NCBI RefSeq assembly: GCF_010093535.1
Contig: NW_022985191.1
Location: 810,632 to 874,631, forward strand
Direction: 5' to 3'
Length of the DNA: 64,000 nucleotides
From: Lindgomyces ingoldianus
Lineage: Eukaryota; Ascomycota; Dothideomycetes; Pleosporales; Lindgomycetaceae
The position numbers and the translations under genes are program-made. The notes beneath the pieces were generated by a model. The model was given only the letters and a program-made list of their open reading frames with translations. It did no database searches and had not been told where the DNA came from. Below, piece by piece: positions 35,379-46,900 of this stretch. The stretch's first letter is position 1, and each line of letters starts with the position of its first letter.

Positions 35379-37265
35379 AAGTATCTTATAATTCTTAACT
35401 TATTAGGAGTTAATTACTAAGAACATGTATCTACTGTTAATTAGCGTAAGGCCTTTACATACTATTCCTTTAGAGAATTTAAGTGTGCAGTTAGCTGTTA
35501 GGCTTCTTTCTAACTCTTATCCTACTACTACTAGGACTTTTATGTTATAGTAGACTTTATTATAATTTATACTAGAGTCATCTTTTTTAATGTTTAAAGG
35601 GCTGTGTATTTATTTATCTGCCTAGTTAGCTATAATTTTAAATTACTAGTAATCTTTTATTATACAGTTATCTACTAGGCAAATAATGCTTTCTACTTTA
35701 TAGTAATATAAGAGCTAATTATTCTACTAATTAGCTTTTTACTAGAAATAGTAGAAGGCATAGTTAGAGGCGTTTTTGCATTTAGTCTATAGTTTTTTCT
35801 TATGTAGTGGTCTAGTACTATAATGCTAACAATTTAGCATTTTGCATGTTATAGCTAGTCTTGTTAGAGTGTCTATAAATTTATTACTTTTTTAAGCGCC
35901 TATTAGCTACTAACTAGCCTAGTGTTTAGTTAGCTAATGCTAGGTACAGTACTTATTTATGCAGAGGTACTAGGTAAATAGACATTATTTAAGATTAGTG
36001 CAGATAGGTATAGGTTGTACTTAGGCCTATTAGGGGTATTCCTTTATTTAGATTATCTGTAGGGGATAGTCTTTATATTTACAATAGTAGGCGTTGTGCC
36101 TTCTGCTTCTACATAGGATATAATATCTATAAATCTGTTATAGCTCTAACTCTTTTCTTGTTACTGCTAGTGCTAGGGGTAGTGTGTCTAGTTGTTTCTT
36201 TAATAAAGCTAGGGTTTATAAAAGCGTTAGATGCTAGTTAGGGCTCTTTCCTTTTACTAAAAATTTTTTAAAAATTTTTTGTTATTTTTCTTTATTTAGG
36301 ATGTTATAATAGACTATAGCAATTTTTCTTATAACTTTATAGGTGTTATAGTTATTATTAAAGGTTACCTTATAGAGTTCTATTTTGCAGAAGTTATAGT
36401 TATAAAATTCTCTACATTTCTAGCAGTTTCCTTACTTAAACTGTTGCTTAAGTTCCTTTAGTAGGATTCCTAACCTGCTTTATTTAAAAGGGTATTATTC
36501 TTCTCCTCTTCTTATGTTTTTAATGTAGTTGTTTATATTAAGTGCTACTATTCTTTAAGGACTGCAGCCTATTTAATAGCCCTAGAGATACTGTCTCTCT
36601 TCTAGACCCCTACCTTCTAATAGTCTACTAGATAGTTAGAGGATTTGTAGTTGTCTCTACATCTCTAGTAAAGTTGTTTATTAAGCCTGTTGTGTATTTC
36701 TTTATGTGTTAGGCCTTTGTTAACATACATAGCTTTTATAGTTAACCTGCTATCTTTATTCTTTAGTTATTTAAAGTCTAGACATTTCTAACAGAAGTAG
36801 CCTACTTTTTTATAGTTAAGGCATGCCTTCTTTTTAAGCTATTTCTTTTATTCCTTATTTAGGGGTGGTCTTACACTTCTAAAGGTACTGTTCTTTTTCT
36901 TAGAGAAGCTACACATATGCTTAGCGTAACTAAGGTCTATAGGTTTACTATTAAACTATAAAGTTTCCTTTTTCTTTTAGAACTAGTTAGGTTTTAAAGT
37001 TGTCACACCTGTCTTCTTCTTCTTATGTTGCTTAGCATGTCTTTTGTTATAAGTAAGTGCTTTCTTAACATAATCCTTAAAGCTTTTAAGTTTCCTTATG
37101 TAAGTAAATTTATCTTTAATTATGTCTAAAAGCTTATTATAGAACATTTGTTTTATTACTTTCTTATTAGTCTATCTATAGATAGCTAGCAGCTCTCTAA
37201 AGCAGGCTGCGTAATGTTAGACAGAGCTACTTTCTTATTAGAGGGCATTTATTCTGTTAACTGCT
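35379..37265 (-). pseudogene. gag/protease relic of G3, inner part
   Basis: This minus-strand sequence is homologous to 56950-58800 and to the gag half of G1. The zinc knuckle region lies at about 36775-36840 (CLDFK... and KKVGYFC-like in the reverse frame) and a second Cys-rich cluster near 35800-35860. It is broken by stops, and the gag frame is further split by the insertion at 37268. Confidence 0.7.
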
Positions 37266-37267
37266 TA

Positions 37268-38399
37268 ACGTACCTAACAGGTTGGCCGGCCACACAGGTT
37301 AGCCGGCCACTTTTGCCAAGCCCCTACTAAAACTACTCTATTCTCTTGCAAAACAGCCTACTTTAGCCCTATATAAAGTAATACAACACAAGATATTATT
37401 TAAAGTCTACTTCTACTACTTACTTACATGTACATAAGTTATGCCTAGTTTAATTACACTACCTACATTACTTTTAACTTAGCTTACCTTCTTTAGCGCG
37501 CACCTGCGTCTTTAGCTTCTTTCTATTACTACGCGCTTTAAACTTCTTTAGAGCAGTTAAACAAGCTTTATCCTTAACTATTAAGGTTTTTTTTGCCTAA
37601 ATCTGCTTTCTTTTATGTAATTTATATTACATAGTAGCCTTATTTACTGCTTAAAGCTTTATAATCTTATAGCTTACTTTATTATGTTAATGCTTTAAAT
37701 AACTATTATTTACTTTTTATTACCTTACTATATTACTTTTAGCTGTCTTTATCTCTCTAAAGCTGTAATAACTGCTCTAGTTAATATCTAGCCTATTATA
37801 AAGCCTAACTTATTAAAGTTATACTTATCTTTATTCTAGATACTGTACTTAGCTTTTATGTTAGCTACTAGGCAAAACTAGCCCTAGATAACCTCTAGAT
37901 TTTTATAAAGCACTTTTTTATAATTATACTTATAATTAAACTTTATTATAAACTTAAGGCAGTGCTTAACCTATATACTAGGCTAGTTTAAGCTAACCTA
38001 GCCTAGATTGCGCTCTGTAGGCAAGGAATTAGCTATATTAGCTACAGCTGTAAGCCTAGAGGGAAATCTATGTGTAATAAGCTTAAGTATGTACTTAACA
38101 ACTACCTTTTTTTTAAGCTTAGTTAGATTCCTTAATTTAGGCTAGCATTCTGCTTATAAAGGCTGTCTAGCGCGTTAATTGCTTAGTGTTGTGTAAAAGA
38201 TATTATAGATAGCTGTAGTGTGTTATAAGAAAAGTTTTAAGTTTTATTTAAAAGCCTAAAAAGCAAGCTGTATCTAATGTTCTTTAGAAGATTTAATCTA
38301 GTGTTGTTGTTAAGGCATTATGTAGATAGGTAGAGTTTAGTAGGGGCTTAGCAAAAGTGGCCGGCCAACCTGTGTAGCCGGCTAACCTGTTAGGTACGT
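37268..38399 (-). mobile_element. pogo/Fot1 internal-deletion derivative D1
   Basis: The element is 1132 bp, flanked by TA (37266-37267 and 38400-38401). The terminal inverted repeats start ACGTACCTAA, followed by two tandem 17-bp units close to CAGGTTGGCCGGCCACA. On the minus strand, from about 38100 to 37740, the N-terminal half of a Fot1-like transposase is visible (ANIANSLPTERN, then KYNFNKLGFIIG, then VVTALERxRQLK). The catalytic middle is missing and the left part corresponds to the basic 3' end, so it is a non-autonomous deletion product. The sequence just inside the motif, CTTTTGCCAAGCCC, is shared with the H-type ends. Confidence 0.9.
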
Positions 38400-38401
38400 T
38401 A

Positions 38402-38987
38402 TTTCTTTTTGTTAACTAGCCTATAAATTATAGTTAGAGCTTTTTTAAATAAATTAAAGTCTTTAAAAACCTTTTATGTTTCTAGTAGTAAAGGTTTACT
38501 ATTTGCTCTATAGTTTATCTAGTTATTAGTGTAGAGCTAAAACTAAATAGTAGGTAATTCTTCTAAGTATAGGCTTATCTATAAAATTATTTCTTTATTT
38601 ATTCTAAAAGCACCTTTGTTGTATTGCATGTAGAGGTGGCACTTTATAAAGAAGGGTTTTAAGTCTCTAGCAGAGCTATTAAATGCTTTAGAGGGGGCTA
38701 GGCATAAAGTCTTTTTAGACTTAATACTAGTTTTTTTTAAGTAATATTTCTAAGGTTAGCTACTTCTAGCTAAAGGGCCTGTAGCTAATAGATGTTTAAG
38801 GGCCTTTATTATACTTATTGCTAGAGGTGTTGCTTAAGCTGTTTAAGCTTATTACAGAGATATAGTATCTGCTAATTCTATGCTTTCTTAGTTACTATAA
38901 GGGTCTAGCTAGTGCTAGCAGCTAAAGCGCCTGTTATGCTAATGTCTAAGGTAGTAGTAGCTATACTTTGCAGGTAGTAGTAATTAC
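38402..38987 (-). pseudogene. gag relic of G3, N-terminal part
   Basis: This is the continuation of the gag frame beyond the nested derivative D1, up to the right-hand LTR. It matches 58800-59354 in the truncated relative. Stops are present and no further motif can be claimed. Confidence 0.6.
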
Positions 38988-39585
38988 TGTTACAATTCTT
39001 ACTCTAGCAAAATAGTATTTTTAGGAGTATAACAGCCTATAGTAAGTATTAGCAAAAAGGGGTAGAACTTAGCTTAATTAGGTGTACAGTCTGTTAAGCA
39101 GAGTGTAGGTCTAGTTAAGATAAAAAAGGCAGGTTGTAGTTTAGCCCAGCAGCTGTATAGGGAGCTAGCAAACCTAATCTGTAAGGATAGGAAAGGAAGT
39201 ATATATAGTGTAAGATATACAAGGCAGTAATGTCCTCTTTATAAAGGTTTTAATGCCTCTTAGTTTATTAAGTAGGTAAAGACTAAATAGTAATTATAAC
39301 CTTCTAACTATAGTTGTGATTAAGACTATATACATAGGGTTTACATGTTCTGCATGTTTGCATGCTTACATGCTTGTGCAGCCTGCATGGCCTGTAAGCC
39401 TACAAGCCTGCAGTTCTTATTAGATAATACATTCTGCTAGGCTTTTGTCTAAAAGCTAAAGCTATTGGTTATTTGTCCTGTCACGTGATTTGTTCAACAT
39501 GGGTTTAAGCTTCTTCCATCCGACGTTGTTTAGGCTGTGTGGGACAGCTGATTGGGTTATTACAGTCTGTCTGTTGGCTGTAACA
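38988..39585 (-). repeat. 5' LTR of G3
   Basis: This 598-bp LTR has an unmutated outer (right) about 110 bp while the inner part is RIP-altered, the mirror of the other LTR. Confidence 0.92.
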
Positions 39586-40042
39586 GGTAACTAGATTGTA
39601 GTTTGTCTCTATAGCAGCAGTATAGTAGCTAGGTTAAACAGTCCTGTTAGACAGAATTAGAGGTATATATAGTGTAAGATATACAAATAGTATTTCAGCT
39701 CTTTAGAAAGCTAAAATGCTACTTAGTCTATATAATAAATAAACTAAACATTAAACACGCCTTTTTAAAGGTTGTTTAAGGTTAAAACTATATACATGTC
39801 TTAAAGTGCTAAGAACAAGTTAGATAAGTTTAGTAAGTTTGTTATAATAAGCTTGCTAAGCTTATTAAGCTTGCCTAATTTATAGCCTGCCTTCTTATTA
39901 GATAATGCACTCTTCTGTGTTTATAGGTAGCTGCGCTGCTTCTGCATCTTCTAATTAGTCTGTAAGCGAGCCCTGTCCCAACCTAGCTAGATTGTGGAGC
40001 ACTACCGGTGGAGTTACGTCGGTCCAACTATAGACCGTAACA

Positions 40043-40249
40043 TAAGCTAAATATTTACTAACTATACTTATACTTAGAACTTTACTTTAAGCTTTAAATA
40101 ACACTTTATAAAAGTTCTAGGCTAGTTTATGCTAATATAGCCTAAATTATACTTAGTGTGTAAAAGATTAGCTATATTAGCTATAGCTACTAGCTAAAAA
40201 AGAAAATCCTTACATATATAGCTTAAGTATATGCTTAATAATTACTTAC
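40043..40249 (+). mobile_element. Hairpin pogo derivative H2, right part
   Basis: It resumes after the TAAGC duplication with the conserved spacer-arm junction (GCTAAATATTTACTAAC, compare GCTAAATATCTCTTAAC in H1) and the inner part of the right arm. It ends where the left end of H3 begins, at a shared CTTACTTTT string. Confidence 0.75.
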
Positions 40250-40676
40250 TTTTGCTAAGGCCCTACTAAACTACTCTTTTTACACTAATGTATTTCTAAT
40301 AACACTACTTAGACATGCTAAAAACATATTAGATATAGCTTAGACTTTAAGCTTTTAAATAAAATGTAACACTTTTAAAGTAATATGCTGCAGCAATGTA
40401 CAGAGTCTCTTAAAAAAATAATAAATAACTAACATACTAAATAACTTTTATAAGCTAATTCTACAGCTAACTTATAAAAGCTAAGTAATAATAAAAAGTA
40501 AGTAATTCTTAAGCATATACTTAAGCTGTATGTGTAAGAATTTTCCTTTTAGCTAGTAGCTATAGCTAAATATAGCTAATTCTTTACACGCTAGGCATAA
40601 TCTAGGCTATATTAGCATAAACTAGCCTAGTATGTTTATAAAGTGTTATCTAAAGCTTAACGTAAAGTTTTAAGTA

Positions 40677-42534
40677 ACATGGAACACAAGCGAGTCAGTA
40701 ACATAAGCGAGTTAGTAGCCTCACCAACTTTGCGCAACGCGTTAACTATTAACTACTATAGCTTAACTAACTACTTCTTAATTACATTTAAATAAAGTAG
40801 GTATTATTCTTACTATCTAAGCCCTTAATTGCGCGTAAATTAAAAGCGTAAATTATGCTACAGCTATGTTTAACATGCTCTAATTAACTCTAAACAACTA
40901 ACGCGCTAGTTAACCTGCATAACATAATTACTAGCTTAACTTAAAGAAGCTTACTAAGCTAGAGGAAGAGTTAATTATTAGATATATACTTAACCTTAAT
41001 TTACAAAAATTCTTACTTAGCCTAAACACTGTGCAAGTTATAGCTAACAATCTGCTTACTGCATGTAGTGCTTAGCTAGTAGGAAAAAACTAGCTACTAA
41101 ACTTTGTTAAGCGTACAGATAGCTTTACTATGTGTTTTAATTAACTATATAACTAGCAGCAAGCTCTATGTAAGGATCCTAGGATAATACAGACCTAGTT
41201 TAAGCTTGTACAGCGTACGTAGGCTACCTATAGGATCTTAGATAAGGATACCTTTAACTTTAATAAAGCTAGCTTTATAATAAGCTAGATAACATCTTAA
41301 ATAGTTGTTACTAGCTTAAAAAGACATTGTTAGCCTAAGGTAGTATAACTAGGTAATTATAAGTAGGTTATAGTTATTTAGAGAATTAATGCTATAAAGT
41401 AGGCTATTCTACTATACATTATCTTAAAGGCCTAGTACCACCTATCTGCCTAGTATAAGGATTAGGATATCCTAGGCAACTAGAAGATTAGTGTAAGTAA
41501 GAATAGATAGACTAATAATAATCTTAGAGTTACCTAGCTAAGGCACTTTATTAAGCATACTAAGAATAGGATAGTAGGCGCGCGCTAACTTCTAGTCCTA
41601 GATAGTTATGTAAGCTATTACTTAGCTGCATTTAAAAACCTCTGCAGAGAGAACAATATCTACACGCTCTATATGCCTTTACATTTATTACATCTTCTCT
41701 AGCTGCTTAATGTTAGCTGCTTCTTACTATTAAAGTGTGTGTATAGGGATAAGATTAACAGCTTAGTCTGCTGCTACATAAAGCATATTACTAAGCTTAA
41801 ATTCCTGCCTTTCTTTAGAGCAGCTTTTAAAAAGGCTTTTACACTAAAGAATATTTGCGCAAGTTTTAGAGGTGCAGGGCTAGTTCTGCTTGCGCTAGAA
41901 GCAGTACTATTAAAGCTTAATATAGTTGTTTGTACGCCTTTACTACTACTACTACCTTAACTAGAGGCTCTTTAGGTGTTGTAAACACTAAGTAACGCAC
42001 GTAAACTTAAGGCGCAGTTAACTTTACTTTATATAAAGATTTAACAGCATTAAAACTTATCTCCTACATAGATGCTTTAGTTGCTAGATTGTCTTACTAA
42101 AGGCGCTAGAATAGTAATGCATTTAGCTTTACTACTGCGTAATTAGGTCTCTGCCCTTTAAAAAGCTAATAAGGCTGCAACAAAGCAAAGGGCGCGTAAA
42201 AAAAGGCAGATCTAAAGGCACAGGGATATAACAATTAAAGAAGGTGCAGATATAGTTGCTTAAAGAGACACGTAGCAGCTAGCAGAGCAGAGTAGGCAGC
42301 AGGATGCATTAGCATTAGGGCAAAGTTAACAGGCTCTTGCGCGCTGTAGTTGCTGCAGGGAGCCTAGTTATAATTCTTGCACATGTAAAAAAGATACTGT
42401 AGGCGCTACTTTATCTTAGATACCTACATTTTTATAGTATTTTAATGCATTGTTAAGTTGCGTTGTTTTAAAGGTGGAGAAAGTTAGTAAGGCTACTAAC
42501 TTGCTTATGTTACCAACTCGCTTGTGTTCTATGT
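40677..42534 (+). mobile_element. pogo/Fot1-type DNA transposon C, nested in H3
   Basis: The element is 1858 bp, flanked by TA (40675-40676 and 42535-42536). The terminal inverted repeats are about 45 bp, begin ACATGGAAC or ACATAGAAC, and contain ACAAGCGAGTYAGTA twice with a 17-nt period. The transposase is on the plus strand, with motifs as in element B. It is one of three full-length pogo relics in the window. Confidence 0.93.
40930..42400 (+). pseudogene. Transposase relic of transposon C
   Basis: One plus-strand frame gives the helix-turn-helix domain (KKLTKLEEELIIRYIL, then VQVIANNLLTACSA, then NFVKRT), the first catalytic region at 41249-41285 (FNFNKASFIIS for NFDETGFMMG), then VVTSLKR, GNYK and the ITKLKFLPFFRAAF block. 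The last part, 41739-41960, remains open for 73 codons and matches the conserved C-terminal 'ICASFRGAGLV...LEAVLLKL' region. A degraded zinc knuckle is at about 42335-42380 (CSCCREPSYNSCTC). The stops and lost acidic residues show it is dead. Confidence 0.87.
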
Positions 42535-42987
42535 TATAAGTATAGTTAGTAAATATCTACCTTATTATAAAGTTTTTTTTATTAAAGTTGTATATGTTAT
42601 TATTCTAAATACTAGACTTAGCTTTAATATTCTTTATAAAGCTAAGCTACTTTTAAATTACTTTAATATTTTTATAAAAAGCTTTTTTATAGTTATATTT
42701 ATATTTAAACTTTACTTTAAGCTTTAGATAACACTATATAAACATACTAAGCTAGTTTATGCTAATATAGCCTAGATTATGCTTAGTATGTAAAGAATTA
42801 GCTATATTAGCTATAGCTACTAGCTAAAAGGAAAATTCTTACACATACAGCTTAAGTATATGCTTAAGAATTACTTACTTTTTATTATTACTTAGCTTTT
42901 ATAAGTTAGCTATAAAATTAGCTTATAAAGGTTATCTAGTGTATTAGTTATTTATTATTTTTTAAAAAACTTTATATATAGCTGTAG

Positions 42988-43267
42988 TGTCTGTACGCAG
43001 CAGCAGCGTCGCGGCCTGGATACAAGCGATCACGCACGAGCAGGATCACGTATCTATGTCACATAATGCTCGTGCGCGAACCTCTGTGCGCGAACATCTA
43101 GATATCCCCCTTTTCCTCTGTACAGAGGAAAGAAAAAAGCAATAGAACTAGAAACATATTACCCTTACCTTACCTACCTTATACACTGTGCACACTGTAC
43201 ACTACTTTTACTCTTACTACTTAAGTGCTTATACTATAAGCAGCTAGCTGTTAGAGCCTATTTAACA
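42988..43267 (+). repeat. 5' LTR of C2
   Basis: This 280-bp LTR keeps CpG-rich, unmutated sequence in its first about 100 bp (GCAGCAGCGTCGCGGCC). The same positions in the 3' LTR show G-to-A and C-to-T changes. Confidence 0.92.
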
Positions 43268-43999
43268 CTAATTAGTAGTTAATTTAATTAACTGTAAATT
43301 AGTAAGAGTAATAATAAAGTACTTATACTTTATAAGGTACTTTATTTTATTACTTATCTTTTAGAAAGAGTAATAGCAGAGTACTTACACTTTATAAGGT
43401 ACTTTATTTAGTTACTTATTTCTTAGAATAGCAGATTAATCCTTTACATTATATAGTAAGCTCTGCTACTATATAAAGTAAAGAGGAGATAGTGTAAGAC
43501 GCACACTAAAGCTACTAAAGCTGCACAACCTAGTAGCTAGACAATAGCATATTAATCCTTTACATTATACAGCAAGCTCTGCTACTGTACAAAGTAAAAA
43601 AAAGATAGTGTAAGGCGCACACTAAAGCTATTAAAGCTGCACAACTTAGCAGCTAGACAATAGCAGTACCTGTGTAATTTACTAGAAAAGTAATTAACTA
43701 TACTATTATAATAAAATCTTATTAGCAACTAACAACTTTATGTAATAATAAGAAAAATAAGAAATAATTTTTATTATATAAATAACTTATAAAGGACATA
43801 GAGATATTAAAGGCAACACTATAAAATAAGACTAGCCTAGAGTACTAGAATAATAAGATTAATATATTAAAAGCTTTAATAAGCCTATAAACTTAATTAT
43901 ATATAAGTTACATAATTACTAATCTATGTATAATAACTTAAAAAGGCGCTACTTTTTTAAGTGTATACATAAAGAATTTTAAAAGATAGACACTATAAG

Positions 44000-46900
44000 A
44001 CTTTTTAGCACTTAGCTGCGCATTTAAAAGAGAGCTTATATAAGTACTAAAAAATAAAGAAATCACACTACAGCTAGGCACTAAAGGTACCTAAGCCTAG
44101 AAGCTGTATAATATAGCATTAAAAAAGGTAATTACACTAAAAAGGCTTTATACACAACTTTTATTACTATATAAGGCTTTACATAGAAGTAGACTAAACA
44201 CAATGCTACTATTAACACTAAATGTACTAGCATTACCTGCTTCTACACCTTAGCTAGCACTACACTAATTACTGTACAAACAATACATGCTACCCTACCT
44301 AACACCTGCTCTACACCCTTAATTGTACACACCACTGCCTGCAGTAGTGTATGCACTACTAATACTACCTGCACAATCTATACTACATTACAACCTGTAT
44401 AAACTTCTACTCTAAAGAGAAACTGCTAAAGAAAAACTTTTAGTAGATAAAATTATATAATTTTAAAAAGTATAAAAAAAAAATAATAACTATATAAGTT
44501 AACTATATAACATTTTTATAAATAAAATAAGGATCTTTATTAATCTATATTAATAGCTAGATATCTAGGAAACTTAGTACATAGACATCTTTCTAGATAT
44601 CCTAAAACATTAGGTAAATATGTACTATATGCACAACATAGGCCCTAGATACAACTAGAAGCATTTATATAACACTTTAAGCAGTTACTTTAACACTAAT
44701 GTAAACTATAGCTAGTACTAGACAGACTAGATAATAATAACTTTTATATAATACTAATAAAAAAACTTTAATAAAAGTTTATATAAAGTTTTTAAAATAA
44801 TAATTAACAAGCTTACACTTACATAAAAAGCAGTAAAAATAAAATTCTAAAAAGATGTTTTACTACACACTGCTATTATATAAGCTTATTAAGGATAACT
44901 AGAACTAGAACATGCTATATTTACTATTAAGCTTTTATATAAAGCCTTATTTAGCAACTTACAAGCATTACTCTAAGTTACTATAGACTAAAGGGTAAAC
45001 TAATATCTCTAGGAACTGCCTAATGCATACTATATAAACTGCTAATATAACTCTATATAATAAAAAAAAAGCTTTCTTCTGCGTAAAAGAGGACAACATA
45101 GAAGATCTTTATCTAAGTTTAGGCTATAATCTAGAGACAACTACACGCAGACAAAGAAGTGCTTTATCTACTATAAAGAAAAATATTAGTTATTAAACTA
45201 CCCTTATAATAACTATACATAAGCAAAGAACTAGTACGTTACCTTATATAAAGATTTCTATAATAAAACTTTATTATATAAAGCTATTACCTTATATATC
45301 TAAGACTTTAAAAGTTACCTTAAGAAAAAAAATAATTTGCATAATATAAAGAAAATAAAATAGAAAGGTAAAAATGCTAAGAAAGCTATTAACTACCTTA
45401 CCTTTACTGCCTATTTACACTATGCAATAGAAGAAGACATCTACAGCATTAAACCTAAAAAGTATGCTAAGTAGTTTATCTTTAACAACTAATACTATAT
45501 AGTATACTAAGGTAAACTATAAGATATAGGCGTAGTAAAAATCTTTACTATTAGCAAGTCTTAACTTAAAGTGTATGTATAAGAAAACTTACATATAAAA
45601 ATTAATTAGACACCTAGCTAAACAGATATTAGCTTTAAAGGCTAGACACTAAAGGGATTAATTAGTACTATATAAATCTAGAACCTAATTAGTCTAGTTA
45701 TATACTATATTCTAAAGACTCTAACACTATTTCTGCTATTACTAGTAGATGCTAACTAACTTAGGGCATACTTTAACAACATTTTAAATGTTATTATACA
45801 TAAAAATAAAACTACTGTACTTGTTATACAAAAATAAAGACACTTTTTTTTTAATATTAGTAAGAAAAAATTTATGTTTTTCTTTACTAAATTAGAACTC
45901 TACTGCCTCTACTACTAATTTAGATACCCCTATATAAAAAGACTCTAGAAGATGCTAACTAGCGCTAGCTATAACATTAATGCCGCAGTGCTAGAAAAGA
46001 TTAAAAAGTTCTGCTACCTCTACTAATTATATAACTAGGCTCTGTAAAGATTTAAGTTTATAATTAAAAATAACACTTACTTTAACTATAAAGTTATTAT
46101 TAATGTTGTATAAATTAATAATAAAAATGTCTTACATGTTATTAATATAGACATATTATTTTAGGCTGCTACATTTCTAAAATCTATATCTGCATAAGAT
46201 ACCTAGGATGCACTATGCAAATGCTAGATTAACACTTATTAAAAACCCTTAGACTACATTATGCATAACTCTAGTATAAACTTTGCTTTAAAAGATTTTT
46301 AAGCTTATATAAAGATTATAAAAGCTATATATAGGCAGATGCCTGTAGAAGCACATTAGGCAGTTAGAAAAGTTAAGCGCGCGCACACACCTCTCTAACA
46401 AGCGTTTAACATCTTAAAGACTAAGCTAGGTAACTGTACAGATAATAAGGCTATCCTGTAGATAGCAGTTAAAGCTCTAAATAACACAGCTAGCCTACAT
46501 AGTCTAGTACCCACACTACTAGTCTTTAGAGCATACTTAAGAATTAACCTAGACTTTTTACTATTACTAGACATTATTGCACAAGCAAGCGCTGTATAAA
46601 AGGTAATAAAGATACTTTAAAAGGACTATGTAAAAGTAAACATTAATTATGTAATTAACACTTATAATAGCCTTATAACACATAAAGTTCTTAACCTCCC
46701 CCTTAGCTTAAAGATTATAGCATAGAGGGAGAAAGAAAGCTAGACTAGCCTATATAAGATTAAGAGCATTAAAGAAAGAGACATTATTATTAAAAAAAAA
46801 TAGCCTACTAAAGCTCTAATATACGCAGGTTAAACTGTACTATAAAAAAAAAGAGAAAGATAACTTACCTGTAATAGATAACCTAGATAAACTAATCCCT

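Larger units (their letters stand above)
29765..39585 (-). mobile_element. Full-length RIP-mutated Ty3/Gypsy element (G3), minus orientation
   Basis: LTRs of 598 bp lie at 29765-30362 and 38988-39585, with the perfect duplication GGTAA at 29760-29764 and 39586-39590. Gag lies near the right LTR and pol reads leftwards on the minus strand. Two pogo derivatives (34277-35376 and 37268-38399) inserted later. Removing them leaves about 7.6 kb, close to G1, which has related LTRs. It is itself inserted in solo LTR S1. Confidence 0.93.
29631..40042 (-). mobile_element. Solo LTR S1, split by element G3
   Basis: The two halves, 29631-29764 and 39591-40042, give a 586-bp LTR starting TGTTACAATCC and ending ACCGTAACA on the plus strand. 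It is flanked by TAAGC at 29626-29630 and 40043-40047. It is related to, but distinct from, the G1 and G3 LTRs. All sequence between the halves is the later insertion G3 plus its 5-bp duplication GGTAA. Confidence 0.85.

Noticed and set aside
17285..38401. CRISPR-like spacing of the short terminal motifs
   Set aside because: The 17-nt repeats occur only as pairs at transposon ends with TA duplications, in a eukaryotic genome. There is no array of repeats and spacers.
42524..42727. Plus-strand frame of 67 codons after transposon C
   Set aside because: It spans the pogo terminal repeat, the TA duplication and the H3 spacer, and its residues are mostly Phe, Ile, Tyr and Lys as expected by chance.
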